From contig JBAIZL010000006.1 in NCBI GenBank assembly GCA_036971475.1, forward strand, positions 1,226,001 to 1,290,000: 64,000 nucleotides of DNA, given 5' to 3'. The translations under genes and the position numbers were made by a program. The notes beneath the pieces are model-generated. The model had not been told where the DNA came from, did no database searches, and worked only from the letters and a program-made list of their open reading frames with translations. Of this stretch, positions 24,050 through 35,436 are shown piece by piece; position 1 is the stretch's first letter; each line of letters opens with the position of its first letter. The stretch comes from Prosapia bicincta. Its lineage: Eukaryota > Arthropoda > Insecta > Hemiptera > Cercopidae.

Positions 24050-26420
24050 TAAATATTTAATAATAATAAATTTATTTTTTATTTATCTATTATTTATAAT
24101 ATTTATTTACATATTGTATCTCGATAATTGATTTTCTATAACAATTGCTTCCATACGAGAAAGGTTGAAAGGCCTTGTTCCTCGATTAATAATGAATTTT
24201 TAATGTAAAATGGGAATTTCAAGTCATATATTTTGTATTATCACCATATACATTAGTTGATTTATGTGATATTACGTCGTAAACATCTTATAGTTTTTAT
24301 GGACTATTAATATTCATTCGAGAGCTAGAAATACTATTTTAAAAATACATTTCTTGCCTTACTTTTCAATTACATTTCACTTCCAAGTAAATACTGAACT
24401 GCAGTACGGCATGACGTGAGTTTTGATATGCTAGCCTCGAGGGGATTTTCAGAATTGAATCTACTTGAATAAGCAATTTACATTTGGAGTAAGTTAGCTT
24501 TGCTGGAGGCTATTTAAAATAAATGAAAACCTAGTCAAAGTGGTTTCTACGAAAATAAGAAATCAGTTACTTTAATTTCCTTTATTTGAAAGAAATTGTC
24601 AGTTAATAAATTAATTTCTTTTTTGTATGCTAAATGTTTTCAGGAGATGTTTTAATATTTGTTTAAAAAAATTTATATTCAGAAAATTTGTTTAAAAAGA
24701 AATTTGGTTGTAGCACTCGGGAAGGGGGGGGGGTTGGTAATAGAAGTGAAAACCGTTATACCTACGTCTACAGACATATTGAATTGTAAACAATAAGAAA
24801 TTTATAAATTATAAATAATTAAAAACTGGTAAAAGTCTAAATTGGGAGAGAGTTCAATATATTTATAAGAATTTAAAAAAATAATACCCGGTTTTTGATA
24901 GAACCCACCATTTTGAAAACCGTATGCATTTAAGGAAACCATAACTTTTCAAGCTTGAAAATAAAAAGATAAAATCACCTGTGAAAGTCGATACTCAAAA
25001 ATATAAATAAGGTTAGTCTAAAATATAAATAAACTCTTTTTGCAAGCGAGAGATGCATATGATAAATTAGGGTAGCAATCTATTTTAATACAGTGATGTA
25101 TTTTAAATTTATATAAATTCTACTAATGATTTACCTATTTTAAATAAAACGAACAATTTTAAGAGTATAATCCAATAAAGCTTTTAATTTCGTTAAATAA
25201 TTAAAATAGTAAAACTAAAATTGTAAACACAAATAATTACCAAGTGTTTGTTACCTAATATTTGTCTTTTAATCTAGAAAGGTAGCAATAAAAATAAGAA
25301 ACCCCTTAGTAATAACTGAAAATTGTTAAATTACTTTAAATTTCAAATTTCCTAAACATCATTTATCGTCACTTTTAATTTAGGTTCTTCTCTAATGCTT
25401 TCAATTTTAGTGAAATGTTGGACTGTGTCGCGTGTGACATGGTCGTTGAAGCTTAAACACGGCAGATTGAATTCCTATCTACCCTCCCGATATACATCTA
25501 ATATCCTGAGGAGAATTGCGGGGGCGCTAAAATTTCCCTACGTCAATGCCGCGCGTCTGTCATGTGAGCCATGTGAGAACTTAGAGCAAATGTAATATAA
25601 CAACGTTTCCTACAGTATAGCACATACTCTCAGATGCAAAGATTACATCAGTAACAAAGTTTTCTAGATACAGTTGTACCATAATATTAATATTATCTGT
25701 TGAATGGTTTTGGTATAGCGTTTTCTAGCATTTTGTGATAAAAAAATATCATTTTTTGTTTTGGGCATATCACATTTTTTGTGCCTAAATAATGAGTTTT
25801 TTTTTTAAAAATTTAAGAATACATTTTAAAAATATTTACGAAATTCGTTTAAAGTTATAAAATGTATATATTTGGTCTAGTTATATAACTTTCCAATGTT
25901 AAAAAAATGGCATATAAAACTATAGCATGGCATTTACAATCCCTAAAGCAATATTTAATTTATGTATTCGACAATTTTTTAAAAATAAAATTGAATTAAA
26001 TTCAAATAAATTATTGATTATTTTAGTATAATTTGAAATATCGATTTAAGAAATTAATTATTCTCATATATTATAAATAAATAGCCTTACACAACTGATA
26101 TTTTTACAATTTCTTCTCAAGTGATTTTTCGTTTACATAAACATTTGAACAATGAAATATTTATTGGTCCTATTAAAAAAGTTTAGTTTTTACATTTCTG
26201 CTGCATTTGAAACTTGCATCAAGTAGCGCTCATTATATCACACTGAAGTGGAACCCCCATTACTTTAAACTTTACTTTAAATAAACTTATACCAATTATA
26301 TTCCATTATTTACTTTCCAAGGAGTTTGCAAATAGAGTTGTGTAATGAATATATAATAATAAGTTAATACGTGTTCGAATTAAGTATTTAGAATGAAACT
26401 TGCTAACCCTGTTTTACGCT
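24050..26420. other. AT-rich sequence with one GC-rich island
   Basis: Mostly featureless. At 25410-25595 a GC-rich patch stands out (CGCGTGTGACATGGTCG; GGGGGCGCTAAAATTTCC) with a 66-codon open frame that resembles nothing I know. It could be a conserved non-coding element or old repeat. Confidence 0.3.
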
Positions 26421-26541
26421 CTCTCTCACACACACAAACACACACACACACGCTCGCGCACCCACACACACACTCACACACACACACACACACAAATACA
26501 CACACACACACGCACCCACACACTAACACACACACACACAC
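26421..26541. repeat. (CA)n microsatellite, interrupted
   Basis: A CT-rich start (GCTCTCTCTC) is followed by about 110 bp of CA repeats broken by CG, CC and AA. Confidence 0.95.
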
Positions 26542-26986
26542 AGACTTGTTCTGAATGTTGTTTGAGCTGACATTTAATTTGTTCCTCTAGTTCATCTCAG
26601 TTTGTATTGTAAAATCGACGACGTTCTATGTAGTTAAGGGCTTTGAGGAAAACGTATTGAAGTGACCAGTTTGGACAGGAAACGTGTATAGGTTATGTAG
26701 TTCTTAGCTCAACAACCCCCCAAGGTTGCTTCTACATGTCACTTCTAGTTGGACATGTAAAGCCTTCAATAATATAGCGAAGTGTTATCAATTGAAATCG
26801 CTATAAGTATGAAGCTGTAGTGATTTCAAGTCATTCGCGAGCGCTAAAACGTTCGGTTGTGGTTTCTGCTCCAGTTTGTTTGTTTGGAAGACTAGTATGA
26901 GGACTCTTCTGTCTTGAGTTTATCGATGAAGGTTCTGGTTACGAGGAAGGGTCATTTTGGGCTTACTGCTCATCTTTTTTTTTTAG

Positions 26987-27115
26987 ATAGAGGTGGTATT
27001 TATGGCGTTGTATCGTTCGTTTCGGCTACCCAACCTTGATATGAAACACAAGAGGGAGCACAAGTTGATGAATGAGAGGCAGATTTGTTGTATTTGGCCG
27101 GGATGCCAGAACGAA
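26987..27115 (+). CDS. Candidate exon of an unknown small gene
   Basis: A strong acceptor (CATCTTTTTTTTTTTAG) and strong donor (GAA|GTAAGT) bracket 129 nt that are open in phase 0 throughout. An ATG at 27002 gives MALYRSFRLPNLDMKHKREH and then a segment ending CCIWPGCQNE. The next acceptor is only 100 nt away. No family is recognised. The base composition is more GC-rich than the surroundings. A chance pairing of splice-like signals is possible. Confidence 0.25.
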
Positions 27116-27215
27116 GTAAGTTCTGGGTGTTACTAGCAGGGATCTCTACTTTTTTCTAGTTGTAATGGCATTATAATCCTTTGGAAGTTCCGGTTTGACT
27201 TTTTTTCTTGTCCAG

Positions 27216-27254
27216 ACCTCCTCTCTGCTTCAGTCAGTCAGTCGTGAAAAGTAG
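27216..27254 (+). CDS. Candidate terminal exon partner of 26987-27115
   Basis: It follows the acceptor GACTTTTTTTCTTGTCCAG and continues phase 0 for 12 codons (TSSLLQSVSREK) to a TAG. Together with the preceding exon it would give a 50-residue basic peptide without a signal sequence. Confidence is low. Confidence 0.2.
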   Translation, partial: TSSLLQSVSREK

Positions 27255-27639
27255 AGCTTTGGTGACCACCGTGGATTATCGGCGCTTAATTACAAAGATG
27301 AATTTTACGTTTGGCTGTAATACGGATTATGGCGTTTGCGTTTGGACTTGCACTATGGATAATGCAGTTGCGATTCAGTATTGTTTACCGCAAAGGACAC
27401 ATTTGAAGGCTGTTCACTTTTGGTTGTTTTTTTAAATCCTGTTCCTCGCTACACTTGACTTTACGATCATTATCCTTCAAACAACTCGTTAACTGAAGGG
27501 AGAATATAACATACAGCGAGTGAAACCAACCTTAAACTCCTCTCTGTAGCCCCCCTCCCGTCTTTGGTTTGGTATATCGAAGTAACAGATGGTTTTGACC
27601 TCACCTCGGTCCTTCACCTTTGATTCCATGTTGTAACAA

Positions 27640-27915
27640 ATATTGTATTTCAGCTTAAATTCAATACTGTGTGCAATTAAATCCACACATGCAACAAAGG
27701 CTATAAATTAAACACACTAGAACAGTATGAAATATATAGACATAGCAACACACATATAAAGACCTCCTAAATGAACAAACACGGCACAGATCACACATAC
27801 TCTTCGATCACATCACTTCTAACTTTCAAAAAATAGTTCCGACGGAGCACAACTGCAGCATTCCTAGCGGCAAAAATATGAGGCTGAAGAAGTCGTAAGA
27901 CGAAAACGTTTCCTC
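27640..27915 (+). pseudogene. Penelope-like element 3' end plus hammerhead-like motif
   Basis: The plus strand reads HTCNKGYKLNTLEQYEIYRH and then SNTHIKTS before a stop. LNxLEQYEIYRH is the common C-terminal pattern downstream of the PLE GIY-YIG nuclease. About 150 bp later comes the canonical motif at 27880. The rest of the element is absent. Confidence 0.6.
27880..27915 (+). ncRNA. Hammerhead ribozyme-like motif, best-preserved copy
   Basis: Stem I GAGG; core CTGAAGA; extra A; stem II GTC-GTAA-GAC; GAAA; stem III AACGTT (self-complementary); cleavable T at 27911; stem I CCTC. Every conserved core base is present and all stems pair. It lies just after a PLE C-terminal coding fragment. Short stems suggest activity only as a dimer or with flanking contacts. 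A damaged copy of the same family is at 57640-57795. Confidence 0.65.
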
Positions 27916-27999
27916 CAAGTGTAAGTTAACAATTTAACAACCTTCAGTTAACAAAACGTCTCTTCGCAAGTAATAGCAAGTTATTTTTTGTTAGAAACG

Positions 28000-29080
28000 C
28001 CATGATGTACTATTAGTTGTTTATATGGTTTTCATTGTTTGTATTTTACTGATATGTTTTTCTACGCTTTGCTATCTATTTTAATAGTTGCACTTGTTAC
28101 ATTTAGGATTATTTACTCACATTTTACTTCTAGAAGTTCCTACAATGCAGTATAGAATCTCATAAGCTATAAGAGAGCCCAAAGCATGTTTTAAGAATTG
28201 AGTTTCCTCAACAAAGCTATTTTAGTTTAAAATAAGTTAGATTTGCTGCAGGGCCATTTGAAATGAATGAAAACATCTTCTTTCGTCGAGAACAGACTAC
28301 ATACCAGACAAAGCGGATTTCAGTTATTATTAACCATATGTAACACAAGGATGCTTTCATTAAATTGCTTTTGAATTTAGAATATTTAAATGGAACATAC
28401 AAATAATAATTTGTTTGTACAAATATTTTGCTTGCGTATACGCTTTATCATTGTCATTTATTCTTGAAATAATTTTTTATAATTCAACCCCTAAGTATAC
28501 CCGGATTACCTCATTACCCAAATACGCATGACTGTAAAATACCTTTATTACTTGACTAAGTTTGGCTTATTGTATTTATATTGGTTTATTTATTATTTTA
28601 AAAATTTGCATATAAAATATATTTGATAGATTATGACGAATGACACACAATGAAATTTGATCTAATTAATTATAATACGTTGGTCATGGTTCGAATCCAT
28701 TCGAAACTTTTGTCAGGTGCTAAAATTTACTATAATAACAGTTATCAATACAAGTTTACATCATAAAAAAGGTAAAAACATAATTTACAAAACACTGAAA
28801 TTAAATGAATAATTCATTAATAGATTCAAAGCATCACTATATTATAAATACAACTATATTTTAATAGAAAGTATCAATACAAGCTACAACAAATATATTA
28901 GGCCTATCGAAAGCATTAGTGCTCAATTGCAGTTCATCTAGTATTTGGTTTACGAATTTTCTATATTTTGTACATGTTTATCTAAATGTTTTAAAACATA
29001 TTTGAACTTACATTGTTGTTTGGAAGATAATATAATAAATTTAGATCCTGAAGATTAATGATTTTAGCAATACGTAGCAA
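28000..29080. other. AT-rich sequence, nothing recognised
   Basis: Contains a lone GGTTCGAATCC at 28687-28697 resembling a tRNA B box, but no A box or cloverleaf. Confidence 0.3.
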
Positions 29081-29086
29081 TACATT

Positions 29087-29088
<2 letters not shown>

Positions 29089-29149
<61 letters not shown>
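29089..29149. repeat. (TA)n microsatellite
   Basis: About 30 uninterrupted TA units. Confidence 0.95.
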
Positions 29150-29153
<4 letters not shown>

Positions 29154-29189
29154 TATGGTGATATGTTTTCTTGTAATATAGTTAATAAA

Positions 29190-29300
29190 TTAAAAATATT
29201 TCAAAAACAAGAAAATTTTAATGAATATATTTATTCAAAGCTCTGAATAAATATATTCATTAAAAGTTTCTTGTTTTTGAAATATTTTTAATTTATTAAT
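29190..29300. repeat. AT-rich palindrome
   Basis: Arms AAAATATTTCAAAAACAAG ... TGAATATATTTATTCA and its inverse, centred near 29243. Confidence 0.8.
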
Positions 29301-29332
<32 letters not shown>

Positions 29333-29339
29333 ACATCAT

Positions 29340-29413
29340 AAGTTATTCAAATACAAGAATATTTATAATAAATTAATAATTATTAATAATTAATAAATAT
29401 TCTTTGAATAACT
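29340..29413. repeat. AT-rich palindrome, related to 45530-45736 outer arms
   Basis: ATAAGTTATTCAAATACAAG and its inverse ending AATAACTTAT. The word TTATTCAAATACAAGAATAT also forms the outer arm at 45542. Confidence 0.75.
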
Positions 29414-29450
29414 TATGTTGTTTTAAATTACGAGTATTAAACAAGAAAAC

Positions 29451-29455
<5 letters not shown>

Positions 29456-29522
<67 letters not shown>
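29456..29522. repeat. (TA)n microsatellite
   Basis: A pure TA tract precedes palindrome family B copy 3. Confidence 0.95.
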
Positions 29523-29525
<3 letters not shown>

Positions 29526-29569
29526 TTGATATTTAACATTATCCATTGTTTTTCCGTTGCACTGACTTT

Positions 29570-29683
29570 ATGAAGTTAATATATTACTATGTGAGTAATT
29601 TTATCCACCATTAAGTGCAATAATTTTACCTTGAGTGATGCACTTAATGGTGGATAAAATTACTCACATAGTAGTATATTAAC

Positions 29684-29690
<7 letters not shown>
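29570..29690. repeat. Palindrome family B, copy 3 (internally deleted)
   Basis: The outer arms (TATGAAGTTAATATATTACT ... TCCACCATTAAGTGCA) match copies 1 and 2, but the GAGGCACCTTTCGGTC core is missing. The same ATTCTTGATATTTAACATTA leader and flanking (TA)n are present. Confidence 0.85.
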
Positions 29691-29747
<57 letters not shown>

Positions 29748-29941
29748 TTTATTGACTCTTAGTTTTTTAACATCTATATATTAATGTCTACAATGTAAGA
29801 TCTCATGTTAATATGTTATCTTATTATACAATGTTTGTTGATTTATATAGCATCATAATGATCTTTCTAATCTAAGGTCAGGGGAATTATTTACACATCT
29901 GTCACGTGAATGCAGCAAATCATGGGAACACGATGATTACT

Positions 29942-30067
<126 letters not shown>

Positions 30068-30352
30068 TTATTTATTTATTTATTTATATATAACAAAAAG
30101 TAATTGATTGGTTAAAAATAAATTAAAATTTTGAATTTTGAGCTCATTGTTTAAACAATACTTGAAGTAACCCTAGAAACAAAAAAGTTAATACTTAGTG
30201 CTTAGTGCTTCAACTCTCCTAAATAATTATAAATAGAAATTTGCTTACATAAAATAGAATAAATAAATAAAATAATAAATTTAAAATAAAGAAAGTTAAC
30301 AGTCGAACAAAGGAAAAGCAACTATAAATTGTTGTCGTCTTCAAAAAGAAAA

Positions 30353-30380
30353 ATGAAGCTATTGAGATTTATCCGAAGCA
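30353..30380 (+). CDS. Candidate small secreted peptide, exon 1
   Basis: ATG begins MKLLRFIRS and the exon ends after one further base (phase 1) at a consensus GTAAGT donor. Joined to 30673 it gives MKLLRFIRSIFSVLICTCC, with a basic start and hydrophobic core like a signal peptide. The start is chosen because it is the only ATG giving this phase. TATAAA at 30323 is close but too near to be judged as a promoter. No known family. Confidence 0.4.
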
Positions 30381-30672
30381 GTAAGTAAAATAGATACAAT
30401 TAGGCCTATGTAGCAGGATTAGAAATTGGAAGTGTCAGCTGGCATGTCATAATGTACAATGTTTGATAACTTTCTAAATATATTACTTTTCCCTTATTTA
30501 GTTAATTGTAATATATTTACTTGTGTATCTGTTAGCATTAAATACTGAAATTATCTCTGGAACAGAGCTTACTGCATACTGACATGTTTTAGAAATTTGT
30601 AGCATTTTGCAATGGAATATATGTTCTGGTAAAGAAAAATTGTTTACTAATTCTAATTGTGACTTGTTACAG

Positions 30673-30756
30673 TTTTCTCAGTCTTGATTTGCACTTGCTG
30701 CAAAGGCGATGAGGAAGAGGAGCGCGATGAGTGCAAATCTGAACAAAATTTACAAG
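30673..30756 (+). CDS. Candidate small secreted peptide, exon 2 (84-nt phase-1 micro-exon)
   Basis: The acceptor is GACTTGTTACAG and the donor is AAG|GTAAAT. Of the three frames only the one dictated by exon 1 is open. It encodes FSVLICTCCKGDEEEERDEC and then KSEQNLQ: the end of the signal peptide, a Cys cluster and an acidic run. Length divisible by three and phase 1 at both sides make it a symmetric cassette. It is much more GC-rich than its flanks. Confidence 0.4.
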
Positions 30757-31201
30757 GTAAATATAACTAACTTGAGCATGATAATCTTTTTATACTAATC
30801 ACTTTGCTATTGATCACCATGTCCGGACATTTTAATAGATCTGTAAATAAAATTGAACTGCACAGATATAATGAAGAATCTTTGAAGAGGTTTCCCCTTA
30901 AACTGAGCACCGTGGATGTATTAAACACTGAACAAATAAGAATAATATTAACATAAAATACTCAAAAAGTAACTAAATTAAATTTTGTAATATCATGTTT
31001 TTGACAACTGTTGTAAACTTTTAAAGTCGTTAAATTTAACTCTGAAATTAAATCTCGAAGTTAAATTTAAAAATTATTTTTTTTGAAGCAGTATAGTTTG
31101 TAGCTTTACGTTGCGTATGCTCGTATGCTTTAATATTCAAGTTGAACCTATAACGTTCTTTACAATTATTATTTATTAATGTTGTTTCATTTAATTTGCA
31201 G

Positions 31202-31338
31202 TTTCGAGAGTAATGCCAACCGTAATAATAGGAATATTTCAGAGATATGTAATTTATAAAGAAGACATGAAAATGAAAATTTTAGTTCTCGATAATATCT
31301 TATTTGAAGATTTCTCTGTTGTAAAATTGAACATGTAA
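31202..31338 (+). CDS. Candidate small secreted peptide, alternative 3' exon a
   Basis: It follows acceptor TTTAATTTGCAG. The G left by exon 2 plus TT gives Val, then SRVMPTVIIGIFQRYVIYKE and on to VVKLNM and TAA. The product would be about 82 residues. A donor-like CAG|GTAACA lies at 31382, after the stop. It is AT-rich, so the open frame is only moderate evidence. Confidence 0.25.
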
Positions 31339-31448
31339 AATTTTCTCGTATGTGTAAAAAATTATTGTCCAACAAAATTACAGGTAACATCCATTATGCT
31401 ATTACTTTTTCAATTCCTACTATTAGTTCATATTCAGCCTTTAGACTA

Positions 31449-31453
<5 letters not shown>

Positions 31454-31491
<38 letters not shown>
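31454..31491. repeat. (TA)n microsatellite
   Basis: A pure TA tract between the two candidate 3' exons. Confidence 0.95.
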
Positions 31492-31493
<2 letters not shown>

Positions 31494-31575
31494 TGTTCAA
31501 ATTTTCAATTAAAATAGTTTTAATCATCCACTCAAGTCTTTATTAAATGTGAGTTAATTAATTTTTTTGTTTCAG

Positions 31576-31643
31576 TAATATCAAGTGAAATTAAAAGTGA
31601 AAATATCATCAGTGAAAAATTGTCAGTGAAATTATCATTTTAA
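31576..31643 (+). CDS. Candidate small secreted peptide, alternative 3' exon b
   Basis: It has a better acceptor (AATTTTTTTGTTTCAG). In the phase set by exon 2 it reads V-ISSEIKSENIISEKLSVKLSF then TAA, giving a 59-residue precursor whose mature part is rich in Glu, Lys and Ser. The DNA is built from an AGTGAAA word recurring about every 16 bases. It lies about 100 bp from the 3' end of the LINE at 31740, so retrotransposon flank is an alternative explanation. Confidence 0.3.
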
Positions 31644-31805
31644 AATTCATGTCTACTAAAAATTTTTGTGTATTGAAAATATAAAAATTTTTGTGTTTTG
31701 TTATTTTATTGTTATTATTTACATTTTTTTTCCTTGACTTGGGAGCGGGTTTAAAACTGCCCAAAGCACTGCTACCTTAAGGTATATTGTACTTAGCTCC
31801 CTGAT

Positions 31806-34800
31806 CTAGTCAAATAGCCCCTTCCCTCTTACCAGGTTTAGGAGTTTTCTGACTAGTGTTTTACCTTCAGCATCCTCTTCCAGAGCTGTGCTATCTCCAA
31901 AGAGGTTGAAGCGCCTCTCGGCAAGTGCTTCACATCTATAAATAATGTGTGTGGCGGTCTCCAGTTCTTGCCCGCATAATCTGCACACTGGTTCATCTTT
32001 GTAGATACCCATATTATGCAGATGTTTCCTTAGTCCACCGTGTCCCGTGAGTAGACCTGTGGCTATCCTCAGTTCCTGCCTAGACAGATGAGACTCTTCT
32101 GCAGCCCCAAGGAAGGTTTCCTAAGGGTTAGCTTACTGTGTCTCATCCCTTCAGCCCTGATCCAGTGCTCACAATGTCTTTCAGCCATCCACCTTCGCAC
32201 CGCCATCTTGACCATGGATTTGGAAATACCTACCGCAGGCTCCGGTCCAATCATGGGAGTCGAAGACCCCTCTCTGGCCAGCGCATCTGCGGCTTCATTT
32301 CCAAGTATTCCTCTATACCCTGGCACCCAACCTATCTTGATTTGATTGTGCCTTGCCAGGGCTTGTAGGTTATTTAGGCACTCCCTGACTATGGCCGAGG
32401 TGACCATATGTCTGTTTAGTGCCTTAATTGCTGCCTGACTGTTGGAGAAAATAGCAATCCGGGTCCCGTGTGTTCCCCTTCTCGCTATCTCTCCAAGACA
32501 GGCATTTATAGCATATATTTCGGCCTGAAAGACAGAGGTATGCCTCCCCAAGGAAAAAACTAGTTTTACCCTTGGGTTTTTACAATACACCTCCGCTCCA
32601 GTGCCGAAGTCCATCTTGGAGCCATCTGTGTACCAGATCTGAGCTCCCGATGTTAATGTCCCTGACCATTCCATCATAGTATGGTGGGCCTGGTCAGGTG
32701 CAAACGTTCGAGTAATGTGGTCGCTGCCCATTTCCAAGACGGGTTCTTTGACCACGCACTCGATACTCATATGTCCCGAAACATCTGGGAGGTTAGCCCA
32801 GTTGTTCGAGTTGCACAATCTCCATGCCGCCAGCCTCGCCTCTCCTCTAAGGACAAGCTCAAGGGAAGGGGGGGAGGTTAAGCATTACTTCCATTGCTGC
32901 ACCAGGTGTAGTTGACATCGCTCCCAGTGTGCACAGACAAGCCAATCTCTGGATAGAGCTCAGTTGAGCTCTTGCCTGTGCCTGGTTGGCCTTTGTCCAC
33001 CACACCAGAGCACCATAGGTAATCATAGGTCTTATCACCCTCAGATACATCCAGTGCATCATTGATGACTTCAGTCCCCATTTCTTACCCACCATTCTTC
33101 TCACTGTCATCAGTGCCCTTTTGGCCCTGTTAACTGTCCTCTCAAGATGTGGGTTCCAGGTGAGTTTCCTGTCCAGAGTAACTCCCAGGTACTTCACCTC
33201 CCTCACAAACTCAAGGTATTCACCAAACAAGCGAGGCATCCTGGTCGTCAGATCTTTTCGCTGTCTGGTGAAGTTAATAAGAGCAGTCTTTTTCGGATTT
33301 ACCCTAAGGTTCTCCTTATTACACCACTCTTCAATCAGTCGTAGAGGATTTCTGATTACCTCAAGGACTGTATCAGGGAATCTGCCCAGGATCAGAACAA
33401 CTATGTCGTCCGCATATCCCAGGCAAAAGTACCCCTGTTCATTCAGGAGTTCAATAAGGTTGTCAACCACTAGGCACCACAACAGAGGAGAGAAACCTCC
33501 CCCCCCCCTGTGCACAGCTCAGCCTTTTCTCCGCCCTTCTGACCTCCCATGCCACCTCTACAGAAATGCTTCTGTTTGTTAACATGGAACTTATCCAACC
33601 ACAAGTGGTCGCATCCACTCCATGACGTCTTGCACCAATTGTCATCGTCTCCACTGAGGGGTTATTGAAAGCCCCTTCAATGTCGAGGAAGGCACCTATG
33701 GCACAACCTTTCTTAGCGATCATATGCTCAATCCTACCAACCACTTGATGGAGAGCTCCCTCGCAGGATTTCCCCGGTTGATAAGCATACTGGTTCCAAT
33801 GCAGTGGTTTTATGGCCAAAGCACTCCCCCCTAATATGCCTATCAACAAGTTTTTCAAGTCCCTTAAGAACAAAGGACATGAGTGTAATAGGTCTGTATC
33901 CTTTCCCTTCCGATTGGTTACTGGTGGGCTTAGGTATAAAGACCACCTTACTAGATTTCCAGGCTGCCGGCACATGCCCTAGAGCAATGCTTAGCCTGTA
34001 TAATTTAGTAAGTACCAGCACCAGCATATCCATTCCCTGCTGCAGCAGCACTGGATAGATCCCATCTGGACCTGGAGATTTGTAGGGTTTAAGTGTGCCA
34101 ATAGCCCATCTTACCCTTTGTGGAGTTACTATCCTCCTTGCCACGTCCCAGTCCTCCCTCTTACCACGTCTTGTGGAGAGTTTGGCAACTGGTTCAGTGT
34201 CTGCTCCTCCAAGTTTCCTCAGAGTACTGGAAGGGAAATGTGTTCTGATTAATTCTTCCACAGTTTCCCCTGCAGTTTTTGTTATATTTCCCAGTGGGGT
34301 TCTTAGCAGCCCCACCGGGTTAACTGGGTCCTTAGAGAGCACTTTATGCAGTCGTGCCCCTTCCCGAGTTTTGTCAATCTCTTGACAAAACTCCTTCCAG
34401 GACTTCCTGCGTGCTTCTCTAATTGCCCTGTTGTATTCGGTTAGTGTTTTCCTATACTGGTCCCACTCCCCGTTCTTTTTTGCTCTATTAAAGAGTCTCC
34501 TGGTGGTCTTCCGAAGTTTGGCTAGCTTCTTGTTCCACCATGACGGATCCCCTACTTTTCTCCCCTCACTGAGAGTGCAGTTATCAGTAAAGGATTCTAC
34601 TATAGCCTCGCCAACCAATGTGGCAGAGTCTTCTAGCTCTCTCCTCCCACCATACTCCAATCCAGCCTCCTCAATCCGAACACCCAGGTCCCTCCTGTAG
34701 GAGTCCCAGTCTGTTCTTCTTGGATCGCTGGTTAGCCGAAGCATGGCTGGATTTAGGGAGATATCATACCTAATATGTCTGTGGTCAGAAGAAGATGGTT

Positions 34801-35428
34801 CATCCGACACATGCCAGTTTAGTACATACCTAGCCATCTGGTTCGATGCCACCGTAATGTCCAGGACCTCCTGTCTGGCCCTAGTGACAAACGTCGGCTC
34901 TTCCCCCTGATTTAAGACTAGTAAATTCTTAGAGCTAAGATAAGCTAAAAGTTCCTCACCTCTAGTGTTGGTACCTGTACTTCCCCACGAAGTGTGATGG
35001 GAGTTAGCATCCATCCCCACCAGCAGCTCCTCATCCACAGCACCGCAGTGCTCGACCAGCCTCCTCAGCTCTTGTGTTGGTAGAGCCCCCGCGTAGTCAA
35101 AGGGGAGATATGCAGTGGCCAGGTTCAGCCTCTTCATCCCCCCCTCTGCCCGCAGCTCCACCTTCAGTGCTATCAAGTCCCTGCAGCAGAAGTCCGTTAG
35201 TACAAAAGCACTCAACCCCCTCCTAACCAGGATACACGTCCTGGGAACACCAGAGTCCTTATCGTACAACAACTTACCTCCAGATGTCGCCAGCCCGCAT
35301 ATTCGTCCTCCAGAAATCCATGGCTCCTAGATGAGAACCAAGTCCACCACTCCCCTGTCCAGCATCCTACACACAACAGCACTAGCCACCCTGCTATGCT
35401 GTAGGTTCACGTGGAGGATCTTGATCAT
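31806..35428 (-). pseudogene. LINE 1 ORF2 polyprotein, broken
   Basis: Translation starts MIKILHVNLQHSRVASAVVC (endonuclease start). A TAG replaces the expected Gln in the VLIQEPW motif near 35332. The endonuclease continues with GMDANSHHTSWGS and SSDHRHIRYD. RT follows with YKSPGPDGIYPVLLQ, GYRPITLMS, then a frameshift near 33830, DIEGAFNN, another at the C-run near 33505 (QGG.LSPLLW), and the active site YADD at 33405-33416. A further frameshift falls at the G-run near 32866. RNase H shows WYTDGSKMDFGTG and NEAADALAREG (32650-32250). The tail CRLCGQELETATHIIYRCEA at about 31900-31980 is a C-x2-C..H-x4-C motif. Confidence 0.85.
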
Positions 35429-35436
35429 TGTTCTGC

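Noticed and set aside
27360..27430. Minus-strand FKCVLCGKQY, a C2H2 zinc-finger start
   Set aside because: A stop follows at once and no paired histidines appear; coincidence or too decayed to call.
28680..28705. tRNA gene suggested by GGTTCGAATCC
   Set aside because: No A box, acceptor stem or anticodon arm upstream.
33121..34700. Several plus-strand open frames over the LINEs
   Set aside because: They are antisense shadows of the reverse transcriptase and endonuclease coding.
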